This document shows positions 20,860 through 33,267 of a stretch of 64,000 nucleotides of DNA, piece by piece. This stretch comes from Isoetes taiwanensis (taxonomy: Eukaryota > Streptophyta > Lycopodiopsida > Isoetales > Isoetaceae): positions 18,987,308-19,051,307 of the forward strand of contig JAJEKV010000008.1 in NCBI GenBank assembly GCA_021234155.1, written 5' to 3'. Numbering within the stretch: position 1 is the first letter of the stretch; every line of letters starts with the position of its first letter. The translations under genes were made by a program, and so were the position numbers. Under the pieces are notes generated by a model. It ran no database searches. It saw only the letters and a program-made list of their open reading frames with translations, and was not told the DNA's origin.

Positions 20860-22770
20860 ATGACTTGCAGCTTCAGTGACGACCCCAACCCTGCTCCAAT
20901 GGTACCAAGACGGAGAACAGTGGGATCCTCAAATCCCTTTTGACCTCCTACAACCTTTTCTGCTCCAGAAGGTGGACCTTATCACCAATATGCAGGCTCA
21001 CCCCCAATTATACAGGCTTCCTTGAGTTTTATACTTAAGAGATGCTCCCTCTTTGCATCCCTCTAGGGGATCCGGCCGAGCTCTACTTAGAAAGAGCTAT
21101 AGTAAGAGAGATGTTGGGAGGTGATACACATGCGTATGATGTTCTCAAGGGAAAGCTCAGATGGGGCAGAAACCCACCTGTAATAATGCGTGAGGGCCAG
21201 CAATATCTTGAGGTGACCTTTGCGATGCGCCACTGGCCATCCTCATGGATCAGTATGTAGAGGATGATACTTTGCCAGCAAAGAAGGGCAAAGCACCCGA
21301 GTTTTCTGATGAGAAGGATGATGAATACATCCGAGAGGATGACTTCGTCCGGTGGAAGCAGCTAGCAGAGCAGATGCCTCCACACCGAGACCAGGGGACA
21401 CAACTGACTGGCTTGGACGCCCTCCCAGTTATCCATCACCAGGGGCAAGAATACCGCCTATTGGAGTATATTATGTGGACGTACCATGTAGTGGCTGGCC
21501 TGAAGACCAGGAAGAAAGCGCAAGTGCTTTATGAGCTCACTGAGTATTGTATGGATGACTTCATCGACTTTACGCCGGTTGAGCTCCCTACGAAAGTACA
21601 CCGACTACTCCAAAGGAAACCATTGAGTCAGCTGACACACTCCTCCGGCTAAGAGATCTTATGCTCCAGGATCCTCCATCTCAGCCTCCTCAGGAAGCTT
21701 TTACTGCCATGGGACCTCACGTCCCGAATATCAATATGGTCGATGTTCCTTCGAAGTCAGATGAAGAAGGGGAGGATCTCTACGACAACCCGAGTCATCT
21801 GAAGGGAGAAAAGCAGGAACTTAAGGAGAAAGAGGTCACCGTGGACCTCGACAAAGAAGTAGCTACCTCTGTCACACCAAAGGTCAAAGCGTCCTATCAG
21901 CTTTCCGGCAGGGACATGTTCTTTTTGTGGCACGAGACCAGCCCCAGAGGCTGAAGCATCGTGGTGGAACCTTCGTCCATTGTCCACCCTGGCAGGCCAT
22001 AAGAAGCTTCCCTATCGCACTTTCTCCTACGTGCTCGTGCGTCGGGACTTCGCTCTCACTGCCTTGGGACAAGACATAGCACCATGCATGAGCATGAAGC
22101 TCCTTGTGGCCGCCCCTTTGGCCACTGCTTATCCACCAGAGATTGCTTCTCTTGCCGCCACCACAGTTGATCCAGGGGTTAATCTGCTGCGCCATCAGCA
22201 GCCACCACCACCTCCTACACCAATGCATCAGGACGCAGGACCTAGTTTTTGAATATAGATTTGTGGAATTATAAAGTATGGCCTTCGGCCATTACGATAT
22301 ATGTACTATTGTATTGGCAATTTATGCCCCTTTAAATATTTATTTTGTTCTTCCTATATTACTTGTCTCTCTTTACGAGAAATTCTAAGTATAAGGAATG
22401 ACTTATGGATTGTGCATCTATTATCGGGTTTCTTGTAGGGCTAGAGGTGCCATATTACACTACTAAAGGGTGGGAAATTGTCACGCTTCTTCGTGACAAA
22501 GCTCTCCAAAACCTGCAATGCACAATTCAACAAGGGTGGTCATATTGGGACTTCACCAAAGAAGAAGCATTCATGGATGGGGATGATTATGGGAGCTATA
22601 TCACGTGATGCGCGACTTCTTCAATCTCTTGATCATAAACCCGACCCTCAAGTATCAAGATATCATCGTTCAAGCGTGGCACAAATACAATTTAGTGCGT
22701 TCAGTGAGGGAGGGCTGGCAGGACTTGCTACTCCATCCCCTTATGGCACCATAGACTGACCTTTTTGTTA
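20860..22770 (+). pseudogene. Decayed protein-coding remnants of unknown function within element D
   Basis: A chain of open pieces on the same strand with frame changes: about 20888-21030 (LLQWYQDGEQWDPQIPF), 21042-21260 (DPAELYLERAIVREMLGGD), 21245-21652 (acidic, DEYIREDDFVRWKQLAEQMPP), 21661-22252 (ending in a proline run, QQPPPPPTP), 22405-22608 and about 22610-22755 (DFFNLLIINPTLKYQDIIVQAW). Codon-like text continues across the joins, so this was probably one or two long proteins. I recognise no domain and find no CCHC knuckle. It fills the part of element D where capsid and knuckle should be. Confidence 0.5.
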
Positions 22771-22995
22771 AACCCTCTCATATAAATAAATTTTCATCAT
22801 TTGTTGCTGTTTCGGCATTATGCCAAATGTAACCCTACCTCCATCTTAATATCAAGCAATTTTGTATTAATGACTTTATAGTAATCATGTGACATGTTGT
22901 TCTTATCTCGCTTTTTATTTACATTTTAGACGGTGCACGTTCCAGTCGTCCACGGTTGGCCAAGTAGATCGTAAGCCCTTCATTATTCTCATAAC

Positions 22996-23265
22996 ATGCA
23001 CAATTTTGCCTCCCCTAGAATGGCAGAGGCTTTCCAGCTCATCCCCTTGAAGTCAAAGCCACATCCAGTCACGTTGGCTAGTGGGGTCGTACGCCACACA
23101 CAGGGTCGACGCATTAACTTGAACATTCAGTTGCCAGGCGCATCCATTGCTCTAGGGGCCGAGATCATGGATATTGGTCGCTATGACCTCATTGTGGGGA
23201 TGGAATTTCTGGCTGCTGCTGTGAAAAGCGAGAGGTTACCTTCAATGCAGCCAATGGAGCCCGGG
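22996..23265 (+). pseudogene. Gypsy aspartic protease C-terminal part (element D, left half)
   Basis: The text HNFASPRMAEAFQLIPL..VTLASGVVRHTQGRRINLNIQLPG and IMDIGRYDLIVGMEFL is the retropepsin region after the active site in plant chromoviruses. A frame change near 23220 leads to NAANGAR, after which the LTR of element C interrupts at 23266. The protein continues on the minus strand at 51698 with VTIAGKP. The active-site D-[ST]-G-A should lie before 22996 but I could not find it. Confidence 0.8.
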
Positions 23266-23600
23266 TGTTAATTGTGAGTTCTTGGCATGCACCTTGCAGC
23301 AGCAGTCTATAACTGCCGGATGCTACAAAGCTGCCATGCTCATGATCACAAAACAAGAACAAGACAAACAAATATGTACAAAGAATGAAGGGAACGTGGC
23401 CAAATGAGGCTCTCCAAATTTGAGATAAACCCTGAGTACATTTGAAGAGGCTCCGGTCTAATATAGTGTAGACCGCAAATCTGAACCCTACATTTAGCTA
23501 AATCTAGCCATACACTTAAGTTAACCTAAACATGCCAAGTGTCAGTCTGCCACCACTGACACCTAACATGTGCACAATATTAACCACTAGGTGGTTAACA
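23266..23600 (-). mobile_element. Element C, 3' LTR, about 335 bp
   Basis: On the minus strand it starts TGTTAACCACCTAGTGGTTAA and ends ..CAATTAACA, with a polypurine tract (TTTTAGGGGGAGGCAG, about 23601-23616) immediately upstream. Its partner LTR is at 51699-52034 on the plus strand, with about seven base differences and one indel by eye. The outer flank here is CCGGG (23261-23265), identical to the outer flank of the partner on the matching strand. Confidence 0.92.
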
Positions 23601-24684
23601 CTGCCTCCCCCTAAAAGATTTTAGCACAAAAACATGTACAGACTTTTATAATACAAGTCCGACAATTACAACATGGTGCTAAAAAATTTAGGGGCGAAAA
23701 TGATGGTAATGGTAATGGTTGGTTTTGTTGCCGAAAGATCTTCATGAAGGCGTTGATGATGAATAGGATCCGAAGGAATGTCGATGGATTATAGGAACTT
23801 GGGCCAAAAAAACATGAAGACCATCCCCTTATATTATGAGGAAGTCCATTTTAACAAATATTGCCCAATAATTCACTTATAAACAATTAGGGGGTCTTCA
23901 AAAATGTGAGCACCATAGAAACATCCCCCGTGATCGGCCATATAAAAGTGGAATATATCTGGTGGACTTTTTGTCGCAGCGTGGGCCATGGGCATGGGCG
24001 AGACCATGGTTTTTTTTTTTTTTTTTTTTAGGGCATGGCGTGGATGTGCATGATCAGAGGAACAAAAAGCGTGAGGAGCGTGGCTTTAGTGTGACAGAGC
24101 GTGGGTTGGCGTGGGCACGAAAAAAGCATTAGCATGGGCCTTGGGCGTGGGCATGAAAAAAGCATTAGCGTGGACCTTGGGCGTCAACAAGTGTGGCCCG
24201 TGGGCATGAATGTGAACTCACGGCAACAAGTGTGGCCCATGGGCAAAGCGTGGCAAAACTCATGGCATGGATATCAAAGGCAAAAAGTTCATTGGAGCCA
24301 TTGATTTGGGCGGCAAAATCTGAGCCATTGAGCTCAAGGAAACCTAAAGATGCCCTCCCTGCCCTAAAATAGTTACGAACAGAGCAGCTAGGCGGTGATG
24401 CAGGCTAGATCCTGATAGAATGCCAAAAATGGGATGCTTTAGTTTAGAAAGTGCTGATTTTGGACACTGATGATGGAATGCCCGAAATGAAGCTACTGTG
24501 GATAGAACTGGTCAGGGTTGCCACAATAGGTGCGCTGCAGACTGAACAGGAATGCTCAAATCTTCTGAAATGGTGGCTAGAAATCATTGCAATAGTTAAA
24601 AAACGTGAGGGATTCAGACCAAGAATCAGTGCCCACAGAGGCGCAAAGCCAGGGGTGACGTGTATCACTCATTTCTCATCTTTT
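23601..24684 (-). mobile_element. Element C internal region, 3' half
   Basis: This stretch lies upstream of the C polypurine tract and ends at the inversion breakpoint near 24684. It contains a T run (about 24010-24028) and a degenerate GC-rich repeat with GGGCGTGGGCATGAAAAAAGC (24110-24200, two copies of about 42 bp). No retroelement domain is visible. With the other half (52035-53173) the internal region is only about 2.2 kb, so C looks non-autonomous. Confidence 0.65.
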
Positions 24685-25818
24685 CAATGATTTTGGCTTC
24701 ATTGAATTTCATGACTCTGTGCTGGCTGACTTGGATGAGGAGAATGAAAGGTTATATAATGCTATCAAAGCCTGCTTAAGCCAGGGTATTTGGCATAACG
24801 AGGAGATCCAGTGGCATCACAAAGGGAAAAATTGCTATAAAGTCAGCCTGATCTACAAATTTCTGACAAGAAGTTATACCCTTTCTTTACATACTAAATG
24901 GGATATTTCTGTTGACAGGTGTTCTGATAATTTGAGATTTATGTGGAATTCCCCAATCATCCTAAGATCAAAGCTTTTATCTGGCAACTCTGGCACAAAG
25001 CTCTGGCCACCAATTCCAAGAGATTTAGATTAAATATGACTTCTTCTAATTTATGTGAAAGATGTCCGCAAGAGCCTGAAGAGGAGGACCACCTTTTTAA
25101 GAAATGCCTTTGGTCAGAATGGGTCCTTGAACTGGCAGCTATTGAATTCAATATCCCTGATCTTTCAGAAACTGCCTTAGTCGATATATTGTTTCCCTAT
25201 AATCCCAGAGATTGGAGAATTTACATCCTCCTTTGGAGGATGTGGAAGGCCAGAAACACTCTCATATTCAATGAGGAGATTGTTTGGCCTAAGGCTGTCA
25301 TTGAACAGTCGCAATTTGATATTAAATGGATTAATGAGGTGTTTAATTAACTTACACATCTCTTCTTTGGTTTTCAGGCAACATCTTGGTGGGGCAGAAG
25401 AAGATAAAGTGGGATTGAATTAATCTCATGATTAATTCTATGTGGCTCCACCAATTCGGGGCCAACTCGATGGTATACCATGAAGATCATTGTCGATGCG
25501 ACTGCTCATGTATCCAGAACTTTGACTTCAGAAGAATGCTGATTTGTGAGGCTGCTGATCTTACCGGGTGATTCAATCCAGCGAAATTTCAGACATGCAA
25601 TTGTCTCTACTGCTCTTTCTGCTCGATCTCCAGAGGGTTAGGGCGAAAATATTAACTATATGGGATATATGGGATATATCCGAACTCTGATCTTTATGCC
25701 TTGATATAATTTTGGACTTAGAGAATGCATTCTTATATCATTTGCATTCTCAAACTTTTTTGTACTCATTTTCTCTATATTAATATACATATACATAGCC
25801 TTCAATAAAAAAAAAAAA
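24685..25818 (+). mobile_element. LINE-1 (L1-type), 3' end with zinc-finger domain and poly(A)
   Basis: Begins in the middle of a LINE ORF2 with AATGATTTTGGC (NDFGFIEFHDSVLADLDEENERL). It goes through IQWHHKGKNCYKVSLIYKFL and then, after a frame change, KIKAFIWQLWHKALATNSKR and CERCPQEPEEEDHLFKKC, the zf-RVT domain that ends plant L1 proteins (24943-25350). A 3' untranslated region follows with an AATAAA-like signal and an A run at 25807-25818. The missing 5' part is on the minus strand from 53174 rightward. Confidence 0.9.
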
Positions 25819-27790
25819 GATGAGATTTGATTTCTTGGTAGTAGGAATATGCAACATGCTGAAGACGATATGACACCTGCATTTCCACACCATCCAACAA
25901 AGTAGAGCCCTGCAAATATTAAATATCCACTTCTTAAAGCGACGCCATCTATTTGGGAAAATGCCCAAAGGACTTCTTGACTTGTGAGGTGAGAGGGAAA
26001 AGTAGACTACAACTGACCATATGTGGCAGAGATCGCCACAAGGCACAAAACAATGCTCGGTTGTTGGACAGAGAGGACTGGCAATTGGCTTGAAGAAGTG
26101 AACTCAAATATTAATCCTTACTGCCCTATGCACAACTTGACATAAAAGAGCTTAATGTTTTAAAATAATATTCTTGTCCCACACTCTAAACCAAACCAAT
26201 GCATGCTTTCTTTTCAAAATTCGTATTTGCCAGTGCGCCGATGGAGGCAGAGGAGGTTGCATATTGAGCTGCCTATAGCAGGTCCGAACAAAATCCTTTT
26301 CCCATGAAATATCTGCTACAAAATGCCACACACAGTCGTTCTCGAGATTGGGTCATAGGGGAATATTATTTGCCACAACTTCCCATTGAGAGTAATCCAG
26401 TGATATCAGGCGGAAGGTGTCTTTAAACTCTTGCCAAGAATAAAGACGTCCATGAGAGTGCCAATCCTAAAGCTGGGAGATACCCACAGATAGCCATCTA
26501 TGCTGAGCCTTAGGATGCATGGTAGAAACTAGTGGAGGCAAAGCAGGTAAGGGCACCCAAAGGAAAGGAGAGGAGACATGCTACCTGCTTGAAGGAAGCA
26601 ACAAAGCCAATGAGGTAACATCTTTTCAAGCTTTGAGGAGTCCATGAAGGAAAGGGAAGGCATGAGGGAAAGGCTTCAAATGATAAAACAAAGCCTAAGG
26701 CAGACAATGGATACGGGAAGACTTGCAAAAGGCCATGAATGCTCTAAAGCCTGGACAAGCAAGTGCATCCCACAAGATTGTGTGCGACCCAAAAAAACTC
26801 TCAAATGAACTTTGAGGTTAAGACCTTATCATGAAGACCGAGATCACCATCTCTTCTTAGGACGCATGCACTCTTCCCAAGCCACTTTGACCACTGCTCC
26901 AGTCTCGTTGCTACCCCAGACAAAATTATGTATTGTGGCCACTATCTCTTTGAACTTTGAAGTCGGATCTAGCAACACAAAAGTGACGTAAACACTGAGT
27001 GTTATTAAGGACAGGCTTAGCGATCTGTATATGCCCAACCATCGAAAGTTAAGTGCCTCTCCACTAGAGCAGGTGCCTTTGAAGACTGAAGGTGACCTGA
27101 TCCCAAGCCCGTGTGATATCAACATCTATACCAAATGGTACACCCAGAAGTTTGGTGATTGTATGTTGTGGAACAAGTGTCCATAGATAAGCCTGAACAC
27201 ATGCTGGAGGAGGGGAGTCTAAGGCCCACATGGCATTGCACTTTCGCCAGTTCAGTAAACATCCTCAAGCTAAGGAGATGAGATCTAGAAGCTGCTTCAT
27301 CCTATCAAGATTGCCTTCAGAGACCTCTAGAAGAAGGAAGATGCCATATACAAACTGATTGTATACAATCTGCGAATCATCCGCCATACTCAAACCTTGG
27401 ATGGCATGCATCCAGAGCACATCGAAGAAGCTGTGAGAGCCCCTTAGCCACAATAGTGAATAGAAAAGGCACCAAGGGGCAACCTTGCCTGATATCTCTC
27501 CCAACAAGGAAGATGTTAGAAGGTTCCTTGATATAATACTATTGCCTTAGCTGACCTCAATAGCTTCCACATTGTTTCATAGAAAAAAGGTCTGAAGCCT
27601 AATTTGCACATGATACATAACAAGAACATTCAAGAAAGACTATCATATGCCTTGGCAAAGTCAAGTTTCAGGTATGCTACTCGTTACCTGGTCTGCCTTG
27701 CCCAGTACATGTCCTCATATGCAGTTGCGACGTTGCCAAGAATATGCCATCTAGGTAAAAAAAACCCAGACTGTTCATTGTAGGTAAGCT
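25819..27790 (-). mobile_element. L1-type LINE fragment (same family as LINE-2)
   Basis: On the minus strand from 27790 leftward are RT pieces in changing frames: a finger/palm part near 27560-27780 (GNVATAYEDMYWARQ and LDFAKAYDSLSW), RGEISGKVAPWCLF..MADDSQIVYNQ (27265-27507; ADD takes the place of the catalytic FADD box region), TSKFKEIVATIHNFVWGSNETGAVVKVAWEECM (26844-27125), and a C-terminal piece (25850-26046, RWRRFKKWIFNICRALL). It resembles LINE-2 at 53439-55711, but has many stops and is older. It abuts the LINE-1 poly(A) on its left. Confidence 0.8.
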
Positions 27791-29640
27791 TTTTCTAATT
27801 TTTTATTAATAATAAAAAAGGGCACACGACCTTATTGGGTATATGACTTATAGTTTTTACCAGTATGCATTTGAAAATGTTTGTTGCTAATGAGAATTAA
27901 GAAAGTGCAGGTGACAACAAGTACAAGGTCTCAAGCTTGACTTTGTGGAGCTACAGTTTATTGTTTCCATGCAGGAGCATCTGACATACTCTTCTCCGTG
28001 TTTCAAATCCATTCACATATCATTCTCCCATTCCACTCATACCATCATGAAATGCTGCTGCCATCCCTACCATAATAACAACTTGATTTGCTAATACATA
28101 TCATGTCACATGCATGAACATCCTTTGACACCTTCACCATATTACGATCTGCTAAAGAGTTGTCCACAATCCATATGAACCCCTCCTACTACATCATTCC
28201 TACCCATGTCCATCAGGTTGCCTTCACATTTCCATATGGCAACCTAATTTCAGTAACCACAGATTCACCTGTCATGCAGGTTCATCATATTTGCACCTCC
28301 ATCATCATCTGAGTCACACATAACCTGCCTTCCATGCAACCTTGCATCTATTCATCATGAAGCACCCATGTTGCCAACCATCCCTCCACATTGGCAATCA
28401 TTGTTGAGCTCAAAATCCATGTGTTGAGCTTGAGAGGCTAGAAGACCAGTCTTTTTTTTCTGTTTGGCATGATGTTGCCATGCTGTGGCAGCATAGAAGA
28501 GCATTGCACACAATGACATGTTTATGCCTGCATATTGACTTGAGCATTTGAATATAAGCACTACAAATTTGAAGATTCTCATCCCTGAAGATCACAAGTA
28601 GACACTTGCTTGAAGAGCCAAGGGAAGGACATTCATTGAAGATCACACAAGCAAAGCAAGGAAGTAAGATTCAAGCAAAACAAGCTGGAGTGTGAAGATT
28701 GGAAGACCCCTCAAGTTGACTTGGTATGTGGCTAATTTTTGAGTTTTTGGCATGAGCACTATTTCACATGGTTCACTTCTGGAGTTCATCACCTTATTCC
28801 TATTCAAGATGCCCTACTTGCCTCATATTTCATGTCTCACCTTCATCTCCCTTAGCAAGTTTGGCAAATAGCTTTTTCTCTAGTCAAAACATATCATTCA
28901 AGCACCATTCACACATTACACACTCATCATGACACCACCATCTTGAAAAAGCGGAAAATTCCACTCAATTTGGCCTCTCCCATGATCTAAGATCATATTC
29001 TCTCTCTAAAAGTCAAATTAGTGAGAGAAAGTGCACAAATTTCCAAGAAGAGTATGAAGAAGGCAACCAATCAAGTTGTTACACAAAAGTTGCAAGTTTA
29101 TGTGTACTAGTGCCAAATTGATCCATGTCATCATCCATAATTGCCAAATCACCATCCACATCACCACCAAGCTTGCCATGTCATCACATACATGTCACCC
29201 TTCATAAAAAATTCATGCTTTCAAAATTTGTCCTACGTAAAGTCATTTTGACACTTAGGGGGACATGTCATCATCACATTGTGCCACATCATCACCAATG
29301 CCTCCACATCATCCTACACGTGTCACACACATCATTTCCACCTCACAAAAAAGTTTTGACTAAAAAAAAGGCATTTTGACAACTTGTTTGATACATCATC
29401 ATCCCATACTGCCATGTCATCCTCCATTTGCCAACCCATCATGCCAACTTGGCACTTCATCATATTTTGCCCCATTTTGAGTTAAAAAAGCCAAATCTTC
29501 CTTTTGCAAAAAAGATTCTTTCATGTCATAGAGCATCAAAAAAGATTCCATGTGCAAAAAAGAATTTTCAAAAAAGACCTTGTTTTGACCTTCATTTTTG
29601 AGTTCTTGGGAATCGTGCCAAAGTTCAAAAAATAAAAAAT
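27791..29640. other. Unassigned DNA, no gene seen
   Basis: About 1.85 kb rich in CATCA/CCATC and GCCAT words (28000-29470), with only short frames of biased composition. There are no domains, LTR ends or RNA genes that I can support. Confidence 0.5.
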
Positions 29641-30560
29641 AAAAATCCTATCTAACCAGCCCCCCACCCGGGCCTAGATTCTCCCCCATCCAATCTCCTT
29701 CCCGCCACGTGGTACACCCGGGCGTGTGGGGGCAGTAATGGACCGAATCCCACGTGGACATAGCACGTTTGATTTAATAATAGAAGAATTTTTATGCCTT
29801 ATATACTCTGCTTTCCTTTTTGCCAAATTCATATGGGATATATTGGCCCAGATTTCTCAAGAACCCTAAATCCGATTCGGTCCAAGATCCGGTCACCTTA
29901 ATTGAATCAACCACCTAATCATGTTAAAACACTCCCAGATATACCTATCCTAAGCCAAGAACTCCTAAATGAGACGAAAAGACAAAATTATGAGCCAGAT
30001 TTGCCAAGAATGAGTCGAAAACACAGGGGATTACGAGGAAGGAATTATTTTCAGAGAAATTTCGAGGGCTTTGGGTGCATCATATCCTTCGAACTACAAA
30101 AATTTGCTCACTGCCAGGGATATTGATTCATTTTTTACCCAGTCAGAATTGAATATTTGAGTGATCTCTACAAATCTTTTGGCATGTGATTTTTGATCCC
30201 ACATTCCTTAAGACTTTAAGCAACTTTAACATTTTAAATCATGATCAAATCTCTCCTTGCTTGCAAATGGCATCATCCTTTCTGAAACAGTCTTTTCTCT
30301 GATTTGGGAAAGCAGTGCCAAACTTATGTTTAGGCTTTGTTCTTGGGATTTTTTTCATATAGAGTGGTTGCCTTAAGCAATCTGGCGGTTCTAAACCATT
30401 GAGGTTGAAGGTTTTGCCAGGAACACCTTCAGCATTTTGGAGGTTCTACTAAGATCACCTCTCGGATTTTGAACTCATGGCTCCAAGAAGGAATAATGAC
30501 AATATTGAGCATATAGAAGCACAGGAGAGCACAGAAGCACATCTTGCAGTGTGCTGGCCG
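29641..30560 (+). promoter_or_regulatory. Promoter-like block with G-box motifs and a possible gag start
   Basis: A GC-rich patch (29655-29765) holds CCACGTGG and CCCACGTGG (ACGT-core G-boxes). TTATATACT lies about 50 bases further on, near 29797. The downstream sequence is non-coding until ATGGCTCCAAGAAGGAAT (about 30478), a basic start like that of some gypsy Gag proteins, but the frame closes after about 45 codons. This may be the U3/R part of an old LTR; I could not find its ends. Confidence 0.35.
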
Positions 30561-31060
30561 GCGGTATTAGTCATGTTAGTTATGGTGCATGGTCTAATCG
30601 TATGGTGTGCAATTACGGTTTGGGGCAATTAGAGAGTCATGTTGCTATATTAATATAGGAAATGATGCATTAAAGTTAATAATTTATATGCTCCTTGGTA
30701 TGTGGAATTGGGTATTTATACCTGTTTTTTACGTTTGCAGAATGTTGCGGTGCAATATTGCATGGAGACACCCACCAGTAGGAAGCTGGGTGGAACTAAG
30801 AGAAGACTTGAAGAGACAAGAAGAGTAGTTGCCCACTATTTTTGTGGAAAAATAGACTATATGCCAATGTGGCATTTTTTATGGCTATGCCGTAGTCGGG
30901 TAATTACTGTGGAGGTTTCCCTGAAAACCCGAAAGGGCAGGGTTTTAGTCCTAGCAGTAATCGTTCTACTATGTGCATTAGCAAATCAATATTTGAGATG
31001 CATGCATGGCACATTTGTAAGTTGGATCATCCTAATGGAACAAGAACTACAAAAGGCATG
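30561..31060. other. Unassigned DNA with a GGGTTTT hairpin repeat
   Basis: No gene is supported. A segment at about 30917-30975 (GGTTTCCCTGAAAACCCG, then GGGCAGGGTTTTAGTCC) has a near-copy in the same orientation at about 32856-32915, on the other side of the gag-only copia element. Confidence 0.4.
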
Positions 31061-31478
31061 GAACTAGTTGCACAATGTTTATTCTTAGCTAAGAAATCAT
31101 GTACATTTAATTGGAGAGTGGAGATTTGATTGTAAACATCTAAGGGCTAGGGTTAAAAGCCCCTTTTGAAGGGAAAAGGCACGAAATCAGAAGGGGGCAG
31201 CCATGTTTGAAGGAAGGAAGGAACGGATTAAGAGGCCCTGGGTTCGGAAGAGGAGGCAGACGATCAAAGAAAGAGGCAGACCAGCAGATCCGAGCATACA
31301 AGGGCAGATCCTGTGAAATAACAGAGATCTACAGCAGAAGAATGTATATGGATAGATGGAGATGGTGAGAAAAGCCCTCACCGTAGCATACTGTGCCAAG
31401 AGACACGACTCATGACATAGGACTAGATCGATGACTGGGACTGTGCGTACGTGGACATGCAAAGGCTTATCTTCAACA
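31061..31478 (-). mobile_element. 3' LTR-like end of a gag-only copia element
   Basis: On the minus strand the gag stop is followed after about 110 bases by a purine-rich tract (GAGGTAGTGGGAG) and TGTTGAAGATAAGCC, an LTR start at 31478. The far end of the LTR is not determined; the listed left limit is a guess. A matching 5' LTR upstream of gag was not identified. Confidence 0.5.
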
Positions 31479-31588
31479 CTCCCACTACCTCAAATGTCCA
31501 TACACAATTTACATATGACTTATGACTGATCACTAAGAAACACAAGGCACATAGATTTTCACTCAGACTCACATAGCTCCCACTCAGG

Positions 31589-32338
31589 TTAAAACAATTT
31601 AGAGCCATTTTTCCTTGACCCTTCCTCTTCTTTCTTCTTCTTTTCTGGACAAACAGCAATCATATGGCCAGGCTTCTTGCAATAATAACAAGTTCTTTCT
31701 CTTCTGGGCTGATTTCGAGCAATGAATGCAGATTCTGATGATCCTTCTTTTGTTTTACGTCTTGCATCTTCCTTAAGCAAAGCTTGAATTACATCATGAG
31801 GCGTTAAAGCTTTGTTACTTAGCAGATTATATGACAAAGTATCAAAGACTTGTGGTAAATCTTTAAGAAGTATAGCCACTCCTTCGTCGTCACCAATTGG
31901 AGAACCTATGGATGCTAATTGTTGTTGTAAAGCATTATACTCGCTTACAAAACTAACTACGTTGGTGCCACTCAGCTTCAAATCCAATAATTTGTTTTGT
32001 AAGAACACCATTGTAGACTTCCCTTTATCCCCATAAATGCTATTTAGAAAGTCCCATATTTCTTTAGCAATTGCAAAAGCAATCACCGTTGGTGCAAGAT
32101 TATCACTCAAGCATTGCTGAAGAATAGCTCTGGCTTTGGCATCTTTTTGCTCCCACTTAGTTGCAGCATCGGCGTCTGTCGGTTTAACTTCTGTGCCATC
32201 TACAATCTTAACCAAATCTCTTTCTAGCAGTAAAGAATTGATACGAATCTTCCAAATATAAAATTTATCTCCATCAAATTTTTCCACCGTTGCAGGAGAT
32301 AGAACTGAATAATTTGCAGTTGCACCAGGAATTGCCAT
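31589..32338 (-). CDS. Copia Gag, intact 249-codon frame with zinc knuckle
   Basis: A complete, uninterrupted gag of a Ty1-copia element. It begins MAIPGATANYSVLSPATVEKFDGD and has KFYIWKIRINSLLLERDL in the N-terminal fold, the UBN2/Gag-pre region with IWDFLNSIYGDKGKSTMVFL and LLKDLPQVFDTL, and the CCHC knuckle CYYCKKPGHMIAVC near residue 217. It ends in a Lys/Glu-rich tail. Gag would form the capsid and bind the RNA. Protease, integrase and RT do not follow; instead an LTR-like start comes about 110 bases after the stop. This is either an internal deletion or a gag-only element (the TR-GAG type known in plants). Its integrity contrasts with the decay of nearly everything else here. Confidence 0.9.
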   Translation of the reverse strand: MAIPGATANYSVLSPATVEKFDGDKFYIWKIRINSLLLERDLVKIVDGTEVKPTDADAATKWEQKDAKARAILQQCLSDNLAPTVIAFAIAKEIWDFLNSIYGDKGKSTMVFLQNKLLDLKLSGTNVVSFVSEYNALQQQLASIGSPIGDDEGVAILLKDLPQVFDTLSYNLLSNKALTPHDVIQALLKEDARRKTKEGSSESAFIARNQPRRERTCYYCKKPGHMIAVCPEKKKKEEEGSRKNGSKLF

Positions 32339-32499
32339 ATATAATCCACCAAGATCTTCTTCCCTTTTTATATCCTTTGCTTAAAGAGTCTCCACCCAGA
32401 TCGTTAACCACCAAGACCCACCAAGGACAAGGCCGTTGGCACAAAGGCCAAGCGAGCCGTAGCCTGGTTGGGCAAACAAGAAAGCTTTAAGAAGCAGAT

Positions 32500-33267
32500 A
32501 TTTGCGGATGCTTTATCATAGCTACTGGATGGAAGACGAGGTATCCATATGATGCACTTTCGCTAGTTGCTTATGACCTTTCAAAAAGGCGTTGGTACGT
32601 TAACGATTCACTCTCTTCCCTTCACTATGTTTATAACTTTACATATCAACCCAGCTTTGAAGGTTTGTTGGAACCTAAAAGGTATCGACTTATTTATAAA
32701 TCTGAAAATCGATATGAAGTTCCACCACCTATTCCCATTGAGATATATTATGGGGTGGGACCCGTCTCTTCATTATGTTTTTAACTTGTAAGTCAAGCTT
32801 TCAAGCATTCTTCTACAACTGTACAATGTATCAGTATACTTATTACTTATTATCATTAAGGTTTTTCTCCCGAAAACCCTTCGGGGCGGGGGTTTTTTAA
32901 TCCTGACAGTACTACGCTTGCTGCTTTCTTTTTGTTTGAGTCCCATAGGCCAATTGGTATCCATGGACGTTAAAACATCTATTTTACTCTAAAGTGATAA
33001 ATCTACTTATTCTTTTCTACCTATTCTTTTCTAACACTCGATTACATGAGAAATTCAATACTTGAAAGTTTTGCTTTGACTTCTTATTTTGAACTCTTCA
33101 TATTATTTATATGTGTAAGAGAAAAGGAGCAAAAGATGTTAGAGAAGCTAAACGAAAGATCAATGTGGAAACACTATAATTATATTATAGAAGACAAATA
33201 GTTCACTCACCCGGATGATTTGTAGGAAAGGGAAAGAACGCATACATGCATGCATAATAATACAATA
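32500..33267. other. Unassigned DNA, no gene seen
   Basis: AT-rich sequence with only short frames. It includes the second copy of the GGGTTTT hairpin repeat (about 32856-32915). The next recognised feature is the Helitron terminus at 33268. Confidence 0.45.
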
